Origin: Tricholoma matsutake
Lineage: Eukaryota > Basidiomycota > Agaricomycetes > Agaricales > Tricholomataceae
Reading direction: 5' to 3'
Assembly: GCA_026075535.2 (NCBI GenBank)
Contig: AP026547.1
Location: forward strand, 6,200,001 to 6,264,000
DNA length: 64,000 nucleotides
Shown: positions 12,492-24,120 of the stretch, piece after piece
Position numbering within the stretch: position 1 is the stretch's first letter
How the letters are laid out: each line of letters starts with the position of its first letter
Notes under the pieces: generated by a model
The model's input: only the letters and a program-made list of their open reading frames with translations
The model's database searches: none
Told to the model about the DNA's origin: nothing
Program-made: the position numbers and the translations under genes

Positions 12492-13336
12492 TCAGAAAAT
12501 CCCAGAGCTCTTGATGATTCCTGCCCAACTCTTGACGACGTAGGATGAAAATAGGTTTACTTCGTCTAGGGATGATTTGAGGGAAGAGGAACCATGAAGA
12601 AGCGAGTCGAGAAAGTTGTAGGTGGTATTGGGAGATGTCAACTGATGAAGTTCTATTGGAGTTGTCGTAAACATCGGCCTCTAGGTATAGAAAAGGAACT
12701 AACCGGCTGCACTGTAGATTGCCGCGAGTGATGCCCTTCGAGAATACCAACCGAGCTGAAAGTGACCATGAGGATTCAATCGTTGAAAGTCTGTAACGCA
12801 GCACTGCCTACTTGCAGCGATGTGTCTCTAGCAATATAACAAGCTTCGTCTGCGATTTTGGCAACGTGATAAAGGACTGGGCGAGGATCCAACGGCAACG
12901 GTCCAGAAGTCGATGTTGCTAGTATATTAAAGGCCTAGTATTGTGAGGAAAACTGGAGGTGATTGAATTCAGGACCACTACCTCAGGTAGATGTTGTAAG
13001 ACAGGTTCATTAAGCTTCAGTCTTGAGCTCAAGATGTTTTTCATGGGTAAGCCAGAAGCTGCTTTCATTTGGCAAATCCCGTCGTCAAGCCATGCGTTGA
13101 TTAGAGTTGTTCGTGCGATGTCTCCAGAGCCGAAAAGGGCGGAAACTGCTGTCTCCGATAAAGGTTGGGGATGAGCTTCGGAGGGTGGAAGGTCAAGCAC
13201 AGACCGCGCTAATGCCTCTCTTGTGAATCCATAATTCTTTACCAGCGGAACTGCGAGTTGAAGAAGACGCGACCTACACAAAAGCTGTCAGAGGATTGTC
13301 GTGTTCATCGTGTTAGACGTTTGAGTACCTCGACAT
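12492..13336 (-). CDS. coq9: Ubiquinone biosynthesis protein COQ9
   Basis: Mitochondrial lipid-binding protein that presents quinone intermediates to COQ7 in the CoQ synthome. The start is the ATG at 13334-13336. A short first exon MSR joins SRLLQLAVPLVKNYGFTREA (intron 13328-13274 region). The family core is plain: SVLDLPPSEAHPQPLSETAV, VSALFGSGDIARTTLINAWL, then (after the LPE exon) DPRPVLYHVAKIADEACYIA and RDTSLQ. Splicing then gives LGWYSRRASLAAIYSAAELH and QLTSPNTTYNFLDSLLHGSS, with the C-terminal KSWAGIIKSSGIF ending at 12492. The N-terminus is short for a mitochondrial presequence, so an unseen upstream exon or a cryptic targeting helix is possible. It shares a short divergent promoter with eIF3j. 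Confidence 0.92.
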
Positions 13337-13442
13337 CAAGTTCAATGAAGCGGGAGATGCCGATTGATCACTTTGTATACTTATCAACTTGCTCCCATCT
13401 ACGATCAGCCCAATTATCAAGTAACTCGTCTCAAGACTAGCT
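13337..13442. promoter_or_regulatory. Short bidirectional promoter of coq9 and hcr1
   Basis: Only 106 bp separate the start codons of the divergent COQ9 and eIF3j genes, so core promoters and 5' UTRs must be shared or overlap. No distinct TATA box is obvious. Confidence 0.5.
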
Positions 13443-14429
13443 ATGTCTGATAATTGGGGTAACGTCTCTAAACCTATATTTGAATACTTTCACTTACATT
13501 CCAACATTGATAAACAGACGCATCCGACGATGATGCACCGGCAACGGCGAAAGTAGCGTCCAAGACAAAATCGAAATGGGAAGGAGAGGATGAAGATGAT
13601 GATGGGCCAGTCGTAAGTTTCTGTCGATCGCCTGAGCTCATTAATTTCTTCTCGATGCAGAGCGACTGGGAAGCGTCGTCAGAGGAAGAGGAGAAGCCAG
13701 CTGCAGTTGTAGCGCCCGTACCGCCAAAAAAAAAGGGTACTCTGAAAGCTAAACTTGCGGAGAAAGAGGCACAGAAAGCAGCACGGAAGGAAGCTGAGGA
13801 AGGTGATACTGATTACGATTCAGATGAAGTCCTCGATCCCAGAGAGAAAGCTAGGCGAGACAGGGAGAAGGAGCTGAAGGCTGATCTTCACAATGCCGCA
13901 GAACTGTTTGGGGCGGCTGCTCTTGGTGGTACGTCGATTTGTACACTCTCCAAAAGCTGATAATGATCCGTATGTTTTTCCTACACTAGGGACTTCGTCA
14001 TCCGAATTAGATTCATTGATTTCTTTCCAACCCCGGACGAAAGAAGATTTTCATCAACTTTCATCTCGCATTATAGAACTTGTTATCAAACGACATGAAA
14101 ACAAACCGCTCTACGCATCCTTCGTTGATCACCACGTTCGGGAACTGGCAATGCCTTTGAAAGATGTAGAGGTTCGGAAGGCTGCAAGTGGCCTGACTAC
14201 CCTTGCAAACGAGAAACAAAAGGAACAAAGGGACAAAGCCAGCGGGAAGAAGAAGCCGAAGGCCGCATCGAAACCTGCTCTAGGGGGTGTCAAAGGGTCT
14301 GCGAGGTAAGAACAAATTGTTTCTGAAGACTTTCGATGTGCTGATGTACCCATAAATTCTAGACTTGACACAGGCATATACGACGAGCCCTTTGATGATT
14401 TTGGAAATAACGCGGATGAATTCATGTAG
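13443..14429 (+). CDS. hcr1: Eukaryotic translation initiation factor 3 subunit J
   Basis: Loosely bound eIF3 subunit that promotes 40S recruitment, start-site accuracy and ribosome recycling. Five exons join in frame: 13443-13458, 13518-13612, 13661-13928, 13990-14305 and 14363-14429. The product starts MSDNWD with an acidic N-terminus (DASDDDAPATAK, SDWEASSEEEEKP). A Lys/Ala-rich helix follows (KKKGTLKAKLAEKEAQKAAR), then DPREKARRDREKELKADLHN and AAELFGAAALGG. The C-terminal half, with DFHQLSSRIIELVIKRHENK and VRELAMPLKDVEVRKAASGL, ends in the acidic YDEPFDDFGNNADEFM. This order and the length of about 250 residues match fungal HCR1/eIF3j. The first exon is only 16 nt; its in-frame join and the usual MSDxW start support it. 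Confidence 0.93.
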
Positions 14430-14762
14430 ACTGACCTCGTTCAATATCTTATATGCCCCTCATGTATACAGTGGTCGTAATAACTACATAGCCTAAATGA
14501 GTCTAGCCACGTTTGCTCAGATTCATGAATCATGAATCATACTTTAATGACTCCGGAGTTCGCTTACGAGTTGTAAACGTTCGATCGATATTTGACTTCA
14601 ACTTCCCTATCAGCTGCTTTCCACTTACGCTGTTCGCATTCAAGTCCTCAAGGCCTCAGGTCTGTGTTTATCCGAAGACGACTCGGAGCACAGCAACCCC
14701 GGACAGCACGATCTACTGAAGGGTCTTCCTTCCGAGGTCGTTCGGTTCGCTTATAATCCTGC
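14430..14762. other. Intergenic region upstream of the IBTK-like gene
   Basis: This 333-bp spacer holds the eIF3j 3' UTR and the promoter of the next gene. A short open frame on + (14513-14719) lacks any recognizable homology and is not annotated. ATGs upstream of 14763 are out of frame with the ankyrin domain. Confidence 0.4.
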
Positions 14763-17700
14763 ATGACCTTGCTCCATGACTACTTCAACCTACGGAATAA
14801 GCAGGCATTTTATCGTCTGCTGGAAAGCGGTGCCGATCGCGTTCAATCGAATAGCACCCTCAGCAGCAGCGGTGGAAAGTCATGGAACCGCCCTAGTCCT
14901 TTGGCCTCTGCATTGGCCGTCGATGTTAATGCTCGCGACTGGCTAGGAAGGACTGTTCTCCATCTTGCTTGCGTCTCTCTTGATACCGTTGAATACGTCA
15001 AGCTTCTACTGCGTCACCCGATGATCAATGTCAACCTCGCCGATGTAGAGAGTCATTGGACACCTTTGCACAGAGCACTCTATCACGCAAATTTTCCAGC
15101 TGCGTCAGTGGTGTTTATCTGACGCACTTCGTCATCAGCTCATCCTCCGCTACTAGGCTTCTCCTTCTGCAACGGTCAGACACCGATAAATCATTGCAGG
15201 ATTTGGAGGGATATACGGCTTTCGATTTGTATAATTCAACTTTGAATGGCACGAAACCCTCTGAGAATGAAGTTAATGCTGAATTGTACACATGGGGAGC
15301 AAACAGGTCTGTTCACTAATTTTGAGGTTACAATCCACTAAGAATTGTCCTCAGAAATGCCGCACTGGGACTGGGTGACGGTGGTGATAGGATTTATCCA
15401 GATCAGGTCATTCTCCGGAGACAAGAAAATCATCTTAGTTCCGAAATTAGAACACTCAATACACGATTTTCGCCAATCCACGTTCGTCAAACTCAGATGT
15501 CGAAGCTTCATACAGGTGAGTCATCGTCCTTTCAATTTGGCTTCCTCCATTCATCTCCAATAATAGCTGTCGTTACATCCGAAAGTAGTGGCAATTTACG
15601 TCTATGTGGTTTCGGTAGCGGAGGGCGGTATGTAATTTTTGTCTCCATTTCAAATTTTCTAACCTATGCACATCGTGCAGTCTCGGACCCGGTCAACACA
15701 CACAGTACAGTCTCAAAACCCTACCGCAACTCTATGAAACGATCGTTTCTGTTGCTTTGGGCCAAGACCATACACTCGCGCTGACCAAATCCGGTGAAGT
15801 CCTAAGCTGGGGATTAAACAGGTTTTCGCAGCTAGGCTATGTCGTCGAACCTACTACCGCAAATGTGACTTTTGGACGTCTTGAGGAACCCATTCAGGCA
15901 ACAGCGAGGAAAGTACTTGGTCCTCTTAGGAAAGAGGTTGTAAGAGGCATTGCTGCCTCCAAGGGAGCTTCGGCTTGTTGGACATCTGCTGATGTATACA
16001 CATGGGGGACTAACAATGGCCAACTGGGTATAGTGATTGGTTTATATCATTTACCGCCCTCTGAATACCTTGATTAGGTTACGACAAGGTGGCTCAACCG
16101 GTTCAGATCCTCCCTCGTAAAGCTACCAAAGTTACCCATCCAGTTATTGCGATATCTATGACGGTCTGTTGCCCCTGAACCAGGCTGTCAGATAGCTTAT
16201 AGGTTCATCTAGGATATGGCTATGGCATGTCTTCTGGTATCTAAGGACGTGATTTGCATATACAACGATAGACATGTGAAGATTACGTAGGTGTTTACCT
16301 TTCTGCGAGCTTTTCTGGGTAAAACAAGCGTATCAGGTTTCCGGGTCATGCGTTTCCTCTGGAGATGCAGCCATACCGACCCCCTCAGGCTATTCAAGAT
16401 GCAAAAATCGCTAAAATAACGAGCTGTAATGATTTATTTGCAGCACTCTCTTTCAACGGAGAAATGTTCACCTTCTCAGTACCGAACCTTGTGGAATCCG
16501 ACAACTCTTTGGGTAAAGATAGGCCCAACTTCAAACCTCAGCGTGTGTGGGCGTTAAGGAAGAAGTTTACCGCCGTTAAGGTGTGAAGCGAATTTGAGTG
16601 TTACAAACGTGTGGACTTATGGTCCAGTAGGATGTTGCACTTGGTTCTGATGGCTCCATTATCGTCTGCACGGAGTCTGGACACGTGTTTATACGCTCAC
16701 GAAGCCCAAAGGCTGGACAAAGCGTATCTGGCAAAGCGTTCAAATTTCAGCGCGTTCCTAACCTGCAGCGTGTCACGCAAGTGTGCGCGAACACAACGGG
16801 CGCATTCGGGGCTCATCGCGTGGACTACAATCCGAAACCTATTGAAATCCGTGGAAACCGCATTGCACAAGACCTAGCCACTTTGCAGTTTTACCTGAGC
16901 ATGTATCAGGATGAACAATACAAGTCACAGTCTTCTCAGCCCCGGTTTCCCGACCCATCTCCTGCACCGGACGAAGAATTGGAGGATATTAGTGTTGACG
17001 GCGACATCCAAAAGCTCCTCGAACTTCTTGATATCCTTGTGTATGAGAAGGAAAATCGCTTGCAATTGAATCAGCCCGTTGCTACGCCTTATAAAGACCA
17101 TCTTCCTCACGGCGCTGACGTCCTTGTATGCACTGCTTCTGGCGCAGTATTCCCCGCACATCGTGTCATCTTGGGAGCCCGGGCCTGGCGTTTGCGCGCG
17201 GTATTAGAGGATTCGAAGATTATTCAAGACAGGGAATCAAAGATATCCATAAGGCTTTCCAGCGCAAGACCAGTGTCGACAACTAGAAGGCTATCTCAGA
17301 TCGAGATCAATAGTTGTCATCCTATCTCGATCCTCATATTTCTCCATTATATTTATTCGGATGATCTGTTGGCTATCTGGGATCGTCGAGTTTCTATCGC
17401 GCTCGATCGGCACCTACACAAGCTTAGAATCAAGCCTGCTGATATCAAATCGGAGTTACTGGCGTTGGCTAATGTTCTAGAACTTCCTCTTCTTGCTCAG
17501 GCAATAGTGCCATCTGTAAAGCGTATTCCAGCTCCGTCGTTGGCTCGTGAAATGGAAGATTTGTTCCAGGCTGTCCAAGGTGTTGTTCCAGAACAGTCCG
17601 CCATTGTTCACGATGTCATCCTGCAATTGGCTGATAAAAATGTTCGATGTCATTCTGTTGTTCTTCGGGCAAGGTGCGCGTTCTTTGCCGACTTCTTCGA

Positions 17701-19397
17701 CGGAGAAGACTGGACTGCAAAACGACGGGATGCTAATGGCATGGTTGTCGTTGATATGAAACATCTGAGGTGGCATATTATGGAGTATGTCCTCCGCTTC
17801 ATGTGTTGTGGTGGTGACGAAGAAATGTTTGAAACTTTGGGTATGTATCTCAGTCCGAATCGTATCCTGTCTAAACATCTAAGCTTTGTAGACTTTGCCA
17901 ATTCAATTGATGAGGTTTTGGATTTCATGTTCGATGTTATGGCAGCTGCGGTAGGGATCCTAGTCCGCTACGGAAGAATCGCATGCTCATCACTCGAATA
18001 GAACGAACTGCTTCTTGACCGCCTGGTTCTCCTGTGCTCGGCTGTGATATTGAACCACACGAACGTATATAACGCTTTGTTTATTCTTGCGGATGCTACA
18101 CATCTTCATGCCGAACAATTAGCTGAAAGGCTCCAAAGCTACATGACAGTCAACATGGAGCTGTTTCTTGACGGCGGGATGCTGGATGACATACCTCTCC
18201 CCTTGGTGGAACAACTTTCACGATTCGCCCAACAAAAGCAGGTCGAGAAATCTTCTATTTCTCGGTCAAACATACTAGCTCAGAGGGCATTGGTGTTGCA
18301 TGCGGAATGGCTTGCGTTGCAAGATATCCCCTCCACAATTCCTCGGTCAACACACCTTCCATCACGTAAATCTCTTACTACCATCAAATTATCACCTCCT
18401 GGGCCTTGCAGAAGGGCTCCACGCCTTCCGCTATCCCCGCCACAAAGTCCGAGCATCCAACCTGAAAGAACGATTCGTCGACCTCCATCAGGCGACGACA
18501 TCTTTATGATGGATGATGCTGATGCTTTCCCATCGCTCAGCTTGGATCAACCGCAGCTCACAACCCCGAACTGGAAGAGCTCGAATACGGTCGCCAATCA
18601 ATCCCCCATTTGGAAGGCTCCATCCGTGCCTCGGTATGTTGAGTCCATTCCTAGCGGCCTTTTCGTTATTAACCAATTATCGCTTAGTGTTGATATGAAG
18701 ACTGTAATGGCAGAGGCTGCTCGTGAGCGCCCTTTGAGTTCTAAGTCTACCCACGCGCCTTCATCGCATCGTTTACCAACGTCAGGTGCATCATCATCGC
18801 TTACCCCACTTCAGCCTTCGAACGTTGCCCAGACGAAACAGTCACCAAACGCTGGCTCAAGTCCCAGGCCTCCACCACCGAGTCCGCCGCGGTCATCTGG
18901 AGGTCCGCAAGGTCTAGGACCCATTATTACTCCTACGAGACAAGTGTCTTCCACCAATATTCGTCGTGCTTCGTGAGTATTCGTAAATCTACGCTGACGA
19001 CGCAATCTAATATTGTAAATTTGTGAGCAGTGGGAAAGCGTGGAATCAAGCACCCGTTCCGCACCGCACCCCTTCTCCGACTTCCGGAATGTCATTCGTT
19101 GCCATCCAACAACTTCAACTGGAACAGGTCGCAGGACACAGTAAGGACAAGAGATCTTTGCGTGAGATCCAGGAGGAGGAACAATCACTCCAGCAAGAGG
19201 CTGACTTTCTTGCCTGGTGGGCAGCCGAGGAAGAGCGGATCAGGTTGGAGACCGAAATCGTTGCCGTCTCACATGATGCTCGACCCAAGGTTATGAAAGA
19301 ACGGGGAAAGAAGGTAGACCAGACAGGCAATCAAGTTGTGCGCGATAATCGACGTCGTGCGGTTAGGGGCTCCGGTCGAAAGAATGAGATTTTGTGA
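14763..19397 (+). CDS. Ankyrin-RCC1-BTB protein, IBTK-like (probable Cul3 adaptor)
   Basis: Large multidomain protein of the inhibitor-of-Bruton-kinase family (S. pombe Btb3-like), probably a substrate adaptor for Cullin-3 ubiquitin ligase. The start MTLLHDYFNLRNKQAFYRLL at 14763 fits the family. Ankyrin repeats follow (DWLGRTVLHLACVSL, HWTPLHRALYHANFPAA). RCC1-type blades come next, restored across introns: LYTWGANRNAALGLGDGG, LCGFGSGGRLGPGQHT, HTLALTKSGEVLSWGLNR, VYTWGTNNGQLG. BTB domain 1 is HGADVLVCTASGAVFPAHRV near 17110; BTB domain 2 is HDVILQLADKNVRCHSVVLR near 17610. The C-terminal half is Ser/Pro-rich and disordered, and ends in a charged helix (REIQEEEQSLQQEADFLAWW) at 19397. At least nine introns. 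Length is roughly 1,300 residues. Substrate is unknown. Confidence 0.88.
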
Positions 19398-19600
19398 CAT
19401 TTCTATAACTTATCTATATTCGTTTAACTAGATCTTGTTACATTAGAACCTACTATGTGAAATATTTGGAGGTGGTTGGTAATATGTATGTTGTCTCTTA
19501 TATACAGCTTATTGTTAGGCTTACATTGTGATTTGAATCGGTAAGTTGTGAGATAGCGCTACAAGTGTTATAACTGGGTATCATAAAAAAAAGATAATGT

Positions 19601-20895
19601 CTACGTCAGCAGTAAATTCCGAATGCCCTCCTGCTGTGCAGGTGTCAGTCGGTTGGGGAACACCACATTCCACTTTATGATCAAGTCGCCCTTCTTCCTC
19701 ACACTTCCATCTTTCCTGATGGGCATGCCCTCGCCAGATACTGTCATCTCCTGCCCAGGCTTTACGATACCAGGCGGTACTGCGACTTGCAGCTTCCGGC
19801 CATCCAGTGTATCCACCGTCTTCTTCAGCCTCCCGCCTCCTGGACTCCCCGCCAATGCCTCGACAAGCGAAATCGGCACCTCACACACTAGGTCGTTTCC
19901 TTCCCTCTTAAACACGTCGTGCTGCTTTTCTTCCACAACAAACACGAGATCTTGAGCCTCCCCATCTTGCTGCTCGTTCCCCGTGCGGGGGAACCGGATT
20001 TTGGTCCCGCTCTTCCACCCGGGATGGACCTGAATTTCGAGAACCTTGTCTTCCATCGTGCCGTTCAGTAGCCGCCTACCGACCTTGAGATGCTTGACGG
20101 AGCCGTGGTATAGCTCTTCCAGCGAGACTTTGAGTGGGCGAGTAATCTCGGAGGATTGTGAAGTCGATGGTTGGGATCGTGATTGTTGGCGCGTTGGTGT
20201 AGGGCGTTGGGGCATTCCACCTGGCATACCTCCGCCGCCGCTGCTGAAGCTAAACGAGCTCCCCATGTCGTCGTCTACATCGAACATGCTACTCTTGCTA
20301 CCCCGGCCACCTCGGCCACTCATTCCGAAACCTCCCAGGCCACCACCGAAGAATGCTCTGGAGAAATCGTCAGTTGCTTCTTGTCGGAAACAATAAGATG
20401 GTTGAACATACTCGAAAATCTTTTGAGGATCTGTAGGTGCGAACCCACCCTGGCCACCGCCAAATCCTCCTGGGCCCGAAGTAAAGGTGTAATGAGTACT
20501 ACCTCCGCCACCAGGGAAACCACTGAAGCCAGAGAAGCCACCGCTGGGTCCACCTTGACCGGGTGTTGGACCTCTTCCCTTGAGGCCTTCTTCCCCGAGC
20601 TGGTCATAGATAGCACGTTTATTGCTATCACTGAGGACTTCGAATGCCTCTGAAATCTATACAGACATGTTAGAAGATAGTGCTACTAAAAACTGTTTCA
20701 CTGACCTCCTTAAATTTTTGACTGGCTGCTTCAGAGCCATTGTTGCGGTCTGGATGCCATTTCAAGGCCTGGTAGAATGAGCAAGGGAGCTTGCGCGGAT
20801 GTGAAGAAACATACCATTTTTTTGTAGGCTCGTTTGATATCATCGTGAGTAGCGTTCTTGCTGACGCCAAGAAGCTGGTAGTAGTCTGTGCCCAT
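19601..20895 (-). CDS. sis1: Hsp40 co-chaperone Sis1 (class B DnaJ)
   Basis: J-domain protein that stimulates Hsp70 ATPase and delivers clients; in yeast it is essential and acts in translation and prion propagation. The start is the ATG at 20893-20895 (MGTDYYQLLGVSKNATHDDI). Two introns interrupt the J domain; splicing gives AYKKMALKWHPDRNNGSEAA with the essential HPD. A Gly/Phe-rich region follows, partly glycine/serine rich (SGGGGMPGGMPQRP). The two beta-sandwich substrate domains are clear: RPLKVSLEELYHGSVKHLKV, KVLEIQVHPGWKSGTKIRFP, VPPGIVKPGQEMTVSGEGMP and the end NRLTPAQQEGIRNLL. There is no zinc-finger Cys motif, which makes it class B. It is divergent from vtc1 with 165 bp between starts. 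Confidence 0.95.
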
Positions 20896-21060
20896 GGAAG
20901 TATGTAGAGAGATAGGAAATTGATCTGAAGTGATGTTTTTATGGAGCAGAACCGGGACGTTCTAGCTTGTTCTAGCATTTACCAGACGCATGATGTCATT
21001 TCTAGACACTACCCAGTTCCGGACAATTCCGGTCATCGACGACGATAACGACGAGCAATA
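20896..21060. promoter_or_regulatory. Bidirectional promoter of sis1 and vtc1
   Basis: This 165-bp spacer lies between divergent start codons. It contains GAACCGGGACGTTCTAG followed by CTTGTTCTAG, that is several GAA/TTC pentamers (AGAAC, GTTCT) compatible with a heat-shock element near 20945-20980. That would fit a Hsp40 gene. The assignment is inferred from spacing and motif only. Confidence 0.4.
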
Positions 21061-21860
21061 ATGTCGAGCACGGAGGTTCATTCACAACATGAAGAACGCC
21101 GCAGGTCATGGTATGACGTTCTCTCTCCATTCTCTCCATCCGCTCTCGCACTTCTTCCCAATCTCAAAAGGCCAACGAGATACACTCGTGCAGATGCTAT
21201 CCCCGCTACCGAAATCGGAGACCATGGGCAGACACCTACTGTCCGCGATTATCATGCCATCAATTCCCTCCCGCCTCAGGTGCGCGTCCCTAAAAAGATC
21301 GCCACTTCTGTCAAAGTAGAAGGCAAGGTTTGGTTTGCCAATGAGCGAAGTATGTTTTTTTCCATTCAAAATACGGATACTCCTTGCCTCATAGTGCCTG
21401 TGTTCTCAAGCTTGGGTCTCGTGGCTGAACATATCTATTCTACTGGGCACTCTTGCGTTAGCGCTGTTCAATGCCTCCAAGGACCAGATCGCGACCAACT
21501 TCGCGATTTTCTATGCATTAGTTAGCATTGCCGTCCTTGTGGGTCACTACCGTTTCTTTCCACTGTATGGCTTAATTTATGTACCCATGAAAGATATATG
21601 CGTTTGCTTTGTACCAACATCGCATTACTATGATCCGACGTCGTGACCCAGGTCATTTTGGTATGCCACTCCTCTACTTCCAACCTGTAAAAGCGGCTCA
21701 CCACCCCATTAGACTCTCCTACGGTACCTGTCGTTCTTGGTATAGTCCTGTTCTTTGGCATACTGTCAAATTTCGTTATCCGAGGTAATAGTCTGCTCCT
21801 CACATATATTCTGTTATCTCATTTCCTTCTCCTTATCGCAATACAGTCCGAGAGATGTAA
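21061..21860 (+). CDS. vtc1: Vacuolar transporter chaperone subunit VTC1 (DUF202)
   Basis: Small membrane subunit of the VTC polyphosphate polymerase, which makes polyP and moves it into the vacuole. Five exons (21061-21349, 21411-21538, 21594-21660, then two short ones) give about 190 residues. A Pro-rich cytosolic N-terminus leads to the DUF202 core, KVEGKVWFANERTWVSWLNI, where FANER and SWL are the family signature. TM1 is ISILLGTLALALF, TM2 is ATNFAIFYALVSIAVL, followed by LYQHRITMIRRRDPGHF. TM3 is VVLGIVLFFGILSNFVI, and the protein ends VREM at 21860. The basic patch after TM2 and the lack of an SPX or tunnel domain mark VTC1 rather than VTC4. The third and fourth introns were placed by reading frame only. 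Confidence 0.87.
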
Positions 21861-23535
21861 GATCGAATGTTCCGTGCAAATATTTCGCCTCAAATATATT
21901 TTTTTAATTCAGGAAAGACAAAAACATACCCATCCCAGGCACAGGGATGTTCATTTTTACACCCAATTCGTTTACGGTGCAAGGTTAACATTGATGCAAA
22001 TGTCCTGCACCTGTTTTCTCTTGTAAAGTAAAGTACAATGGTCTTTTTTGCCATAAACAAACGAGTGTGAGATCTGCGCTGCGGCTCAAGAATGCTGTGA
22101 TGTTTATTTTCCTTTGTCAACTTGTTCACTGCCCATGGCGTTGAATCGGACAAAGAATATGCTCTAAATATTACCCTATGTGAGTACTATATTGTACAGC
22201 TCTGGATGCTTCCTTCATTCAAATTCATCTAGGTCAACTATATCCATTTTGTGGTCCACTGGTAACTACATCCGTCGATCCCGCAAATATCTCAGATGTC
22301 TGCTATACGCTGAATATGTTATTTTCCTTTGTATTTCAGGTTTTCTTCGGTAATCATCGCTGGCTCACTACATGGATACGCGATTTTATTCATAGTATCT
22401 CCACAATAGAGGGATCGACGGCTTGGTCATCATCGTTACCTTCGCAGAACCAGCTGTCCTGCATCGCATGCCCAGATACTTTGTATCAACCTGAACGTCG
22501 AATGCTGAGATCCCAGAAAGATCATAAAATCTCCAGGGGTATTAGTGTCGTCATCGATGCTCGGTAAATGTAACCTCCAGCCTCGCAATGCATCGTGGTA
22601 TGTAGCATCCACATCCATGGACATCCTTCATGCCTTCCTTTGCTTTTGATATTAGCACTTGACAAGGTCGCTTAGACGTGATTTCCGCTAGCCAATGATC
22701 GCATTGCCGCTGCCCCCAACGTCCTCATGAACCCTCTTCCTTACCAAATGATGGTATTCCCGACGGGACTTCGCCACGATGCGCGAATGACCATTAGTCG
22801 AATCTTGCCCGGTCAGCTTCTAAGCCCAAACGGTAACGGATTGCTTTGATGGGAACCGATCGGCAGCACAGATTCCCCAAGGTTATTTGGCTTTGTGGCA
22901 ATCGAACAAATTCTTCCTGACTCCACGGCGCCATTTCTGGGAAGACTATCCATTCCACGGATGTGACAATAAATCAATGCTTAGTCCGCCTATTGACATC
23001 CTCATGCTCTTGCCTAGAACTTGTTCCATTTCATTGCCTTGCAAGACATGGGACCCAGGACATGGATAAATGGAGCGTACTGGAGTCCGGGTTCTGCGCT
23101 TGAACTACATGCCATCTAATTTAGCATCATGTTTTGCACCATTTTGGTGGCATGATCGCAATCTTGTTATCGTCCTGGTCTGAAGACCCTGATTAGGCGC
23201 TATACGCCGGTCCCACTGAGGACAGCTGATTCACATGAAGTGACGTTAGCCTAGGTCAATTTATCCCCATTCATTCTTCCAACCTGATCCGCACCTCAGG
23301 GAGCGCGGCGATATCGATTATCGAGAACTTCCTCAGTTGTCCCGCTGTTCAGCGCCTCACCGTCTTGACCAAGAATATTCCCACGTTGGCAACGCTGCTT
23401 TCAGGCCGTCACGGAACGTCAGGCATATGCATCTAGCGTATATCTTCCCTGCGCTCGAGCTTCCAACAGTCATAATTCAAAAGTCAATGACATATATTAT
23501 ATGCTACCGGCGATCTGTGCTATAAATAAAAGATG
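21861..23535. other. 1.7-kb region without confident gene
   Basis: No intact gene is seen. On + around 22690-22860 a frame reads like old coding sequence (for example NVLMNPLPYQMMVFPTGL, MTISRILPGQLLSPNGNGLL). It is followed in the same frame by clustered TGA, TAA and TAG codons to about 23200. This could be a decayed gene or repeat, but I cannot name it. AT-rich spacer fills the rest. Confidence 0.3.
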
Positions 23536-24120
23536 TTATAATGATGTTTGACGATCCACCCGGACATCAGATGCGACGAACACGAGACTAACAATTCTAC
23601 GACTGTCGTAATGTGAAGAGGAAGATTGGGATTCAATTCTATTTTGCGTTCAAGTCAGGTCAGTACAGTCGCGTCTACATGCCACTTACTTTACAGTAAC
23701 AGTCTTATGCCGCTCGAAGGCAACTTGCTTTTGTGTTCCAGGTAGGCATTTTTGAATTCCACGGATAACATATACGCCTCCAAAGGATCCATCCTATGAG
23801 CTGTAAGCGATTGCAAGGGCATCACAGCCAAGGACGAGGCTCACTCGATTAGTGGCAGCATCCCTTGGCACTTCCATCGTCTGCTGCCACTGCACCTTCA
23901 AACCATCTCCAGAACTTCTCCGCATAGCAAGCACTAGGTGGTTGATTCCCTCCCGACTAAGCGACATCCCATTGATGCTTGCGTTGACGGCGTCGGAGAA
24001 AGTAGATGAGATGGCTCGCAAACACTTCTCCTCGCTGTGGGCTTCAAAAACGTCCCGAATGTGCTGTACGGACCACTCGGACAAAGAGCACAGTTTTGTT
24101 ACTTCGCTGTGACTTTCCAT
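23536..24120 (-). CDS. Small conserved fungal protein of unknown function
   Basis: The start is taken at the ATG at 24118-24120 (MESHSEVTKLCSLSEWSVQH); the open frame extends upstream only from a TTG. The first exon reads through DVFEAHSEEKCLRAISSTFS and SREGINHLVLAMRRSSGDGL to VPRDAATNR. A GTGAGC...CATAG intron joins DGSFGGVYVIRGIQKCLPGT and FERHKTVTVK. A second intron (GTAAGT...AATAG) joins IESQSSSSHYDSRRIVSLVF, and the product ends at 23536. Length is about 155 residues. The layout (helical start, DG.. turn, beta strands, then ERxKTVTV and a DSRRIV tail) resembles a small protein family I recall from Agaricomycetes with an NTF2/SnoaL-like length and strand pattern, but no function is known. 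Confidence 0.55.

Noticed and set aside
1447..21860. Biosynthetic gene cluster in the first gene island
   Set aside because: The genes serve unrelated housekeeping functions and there is no backbone synthase, so grouping looks like normal gene density.
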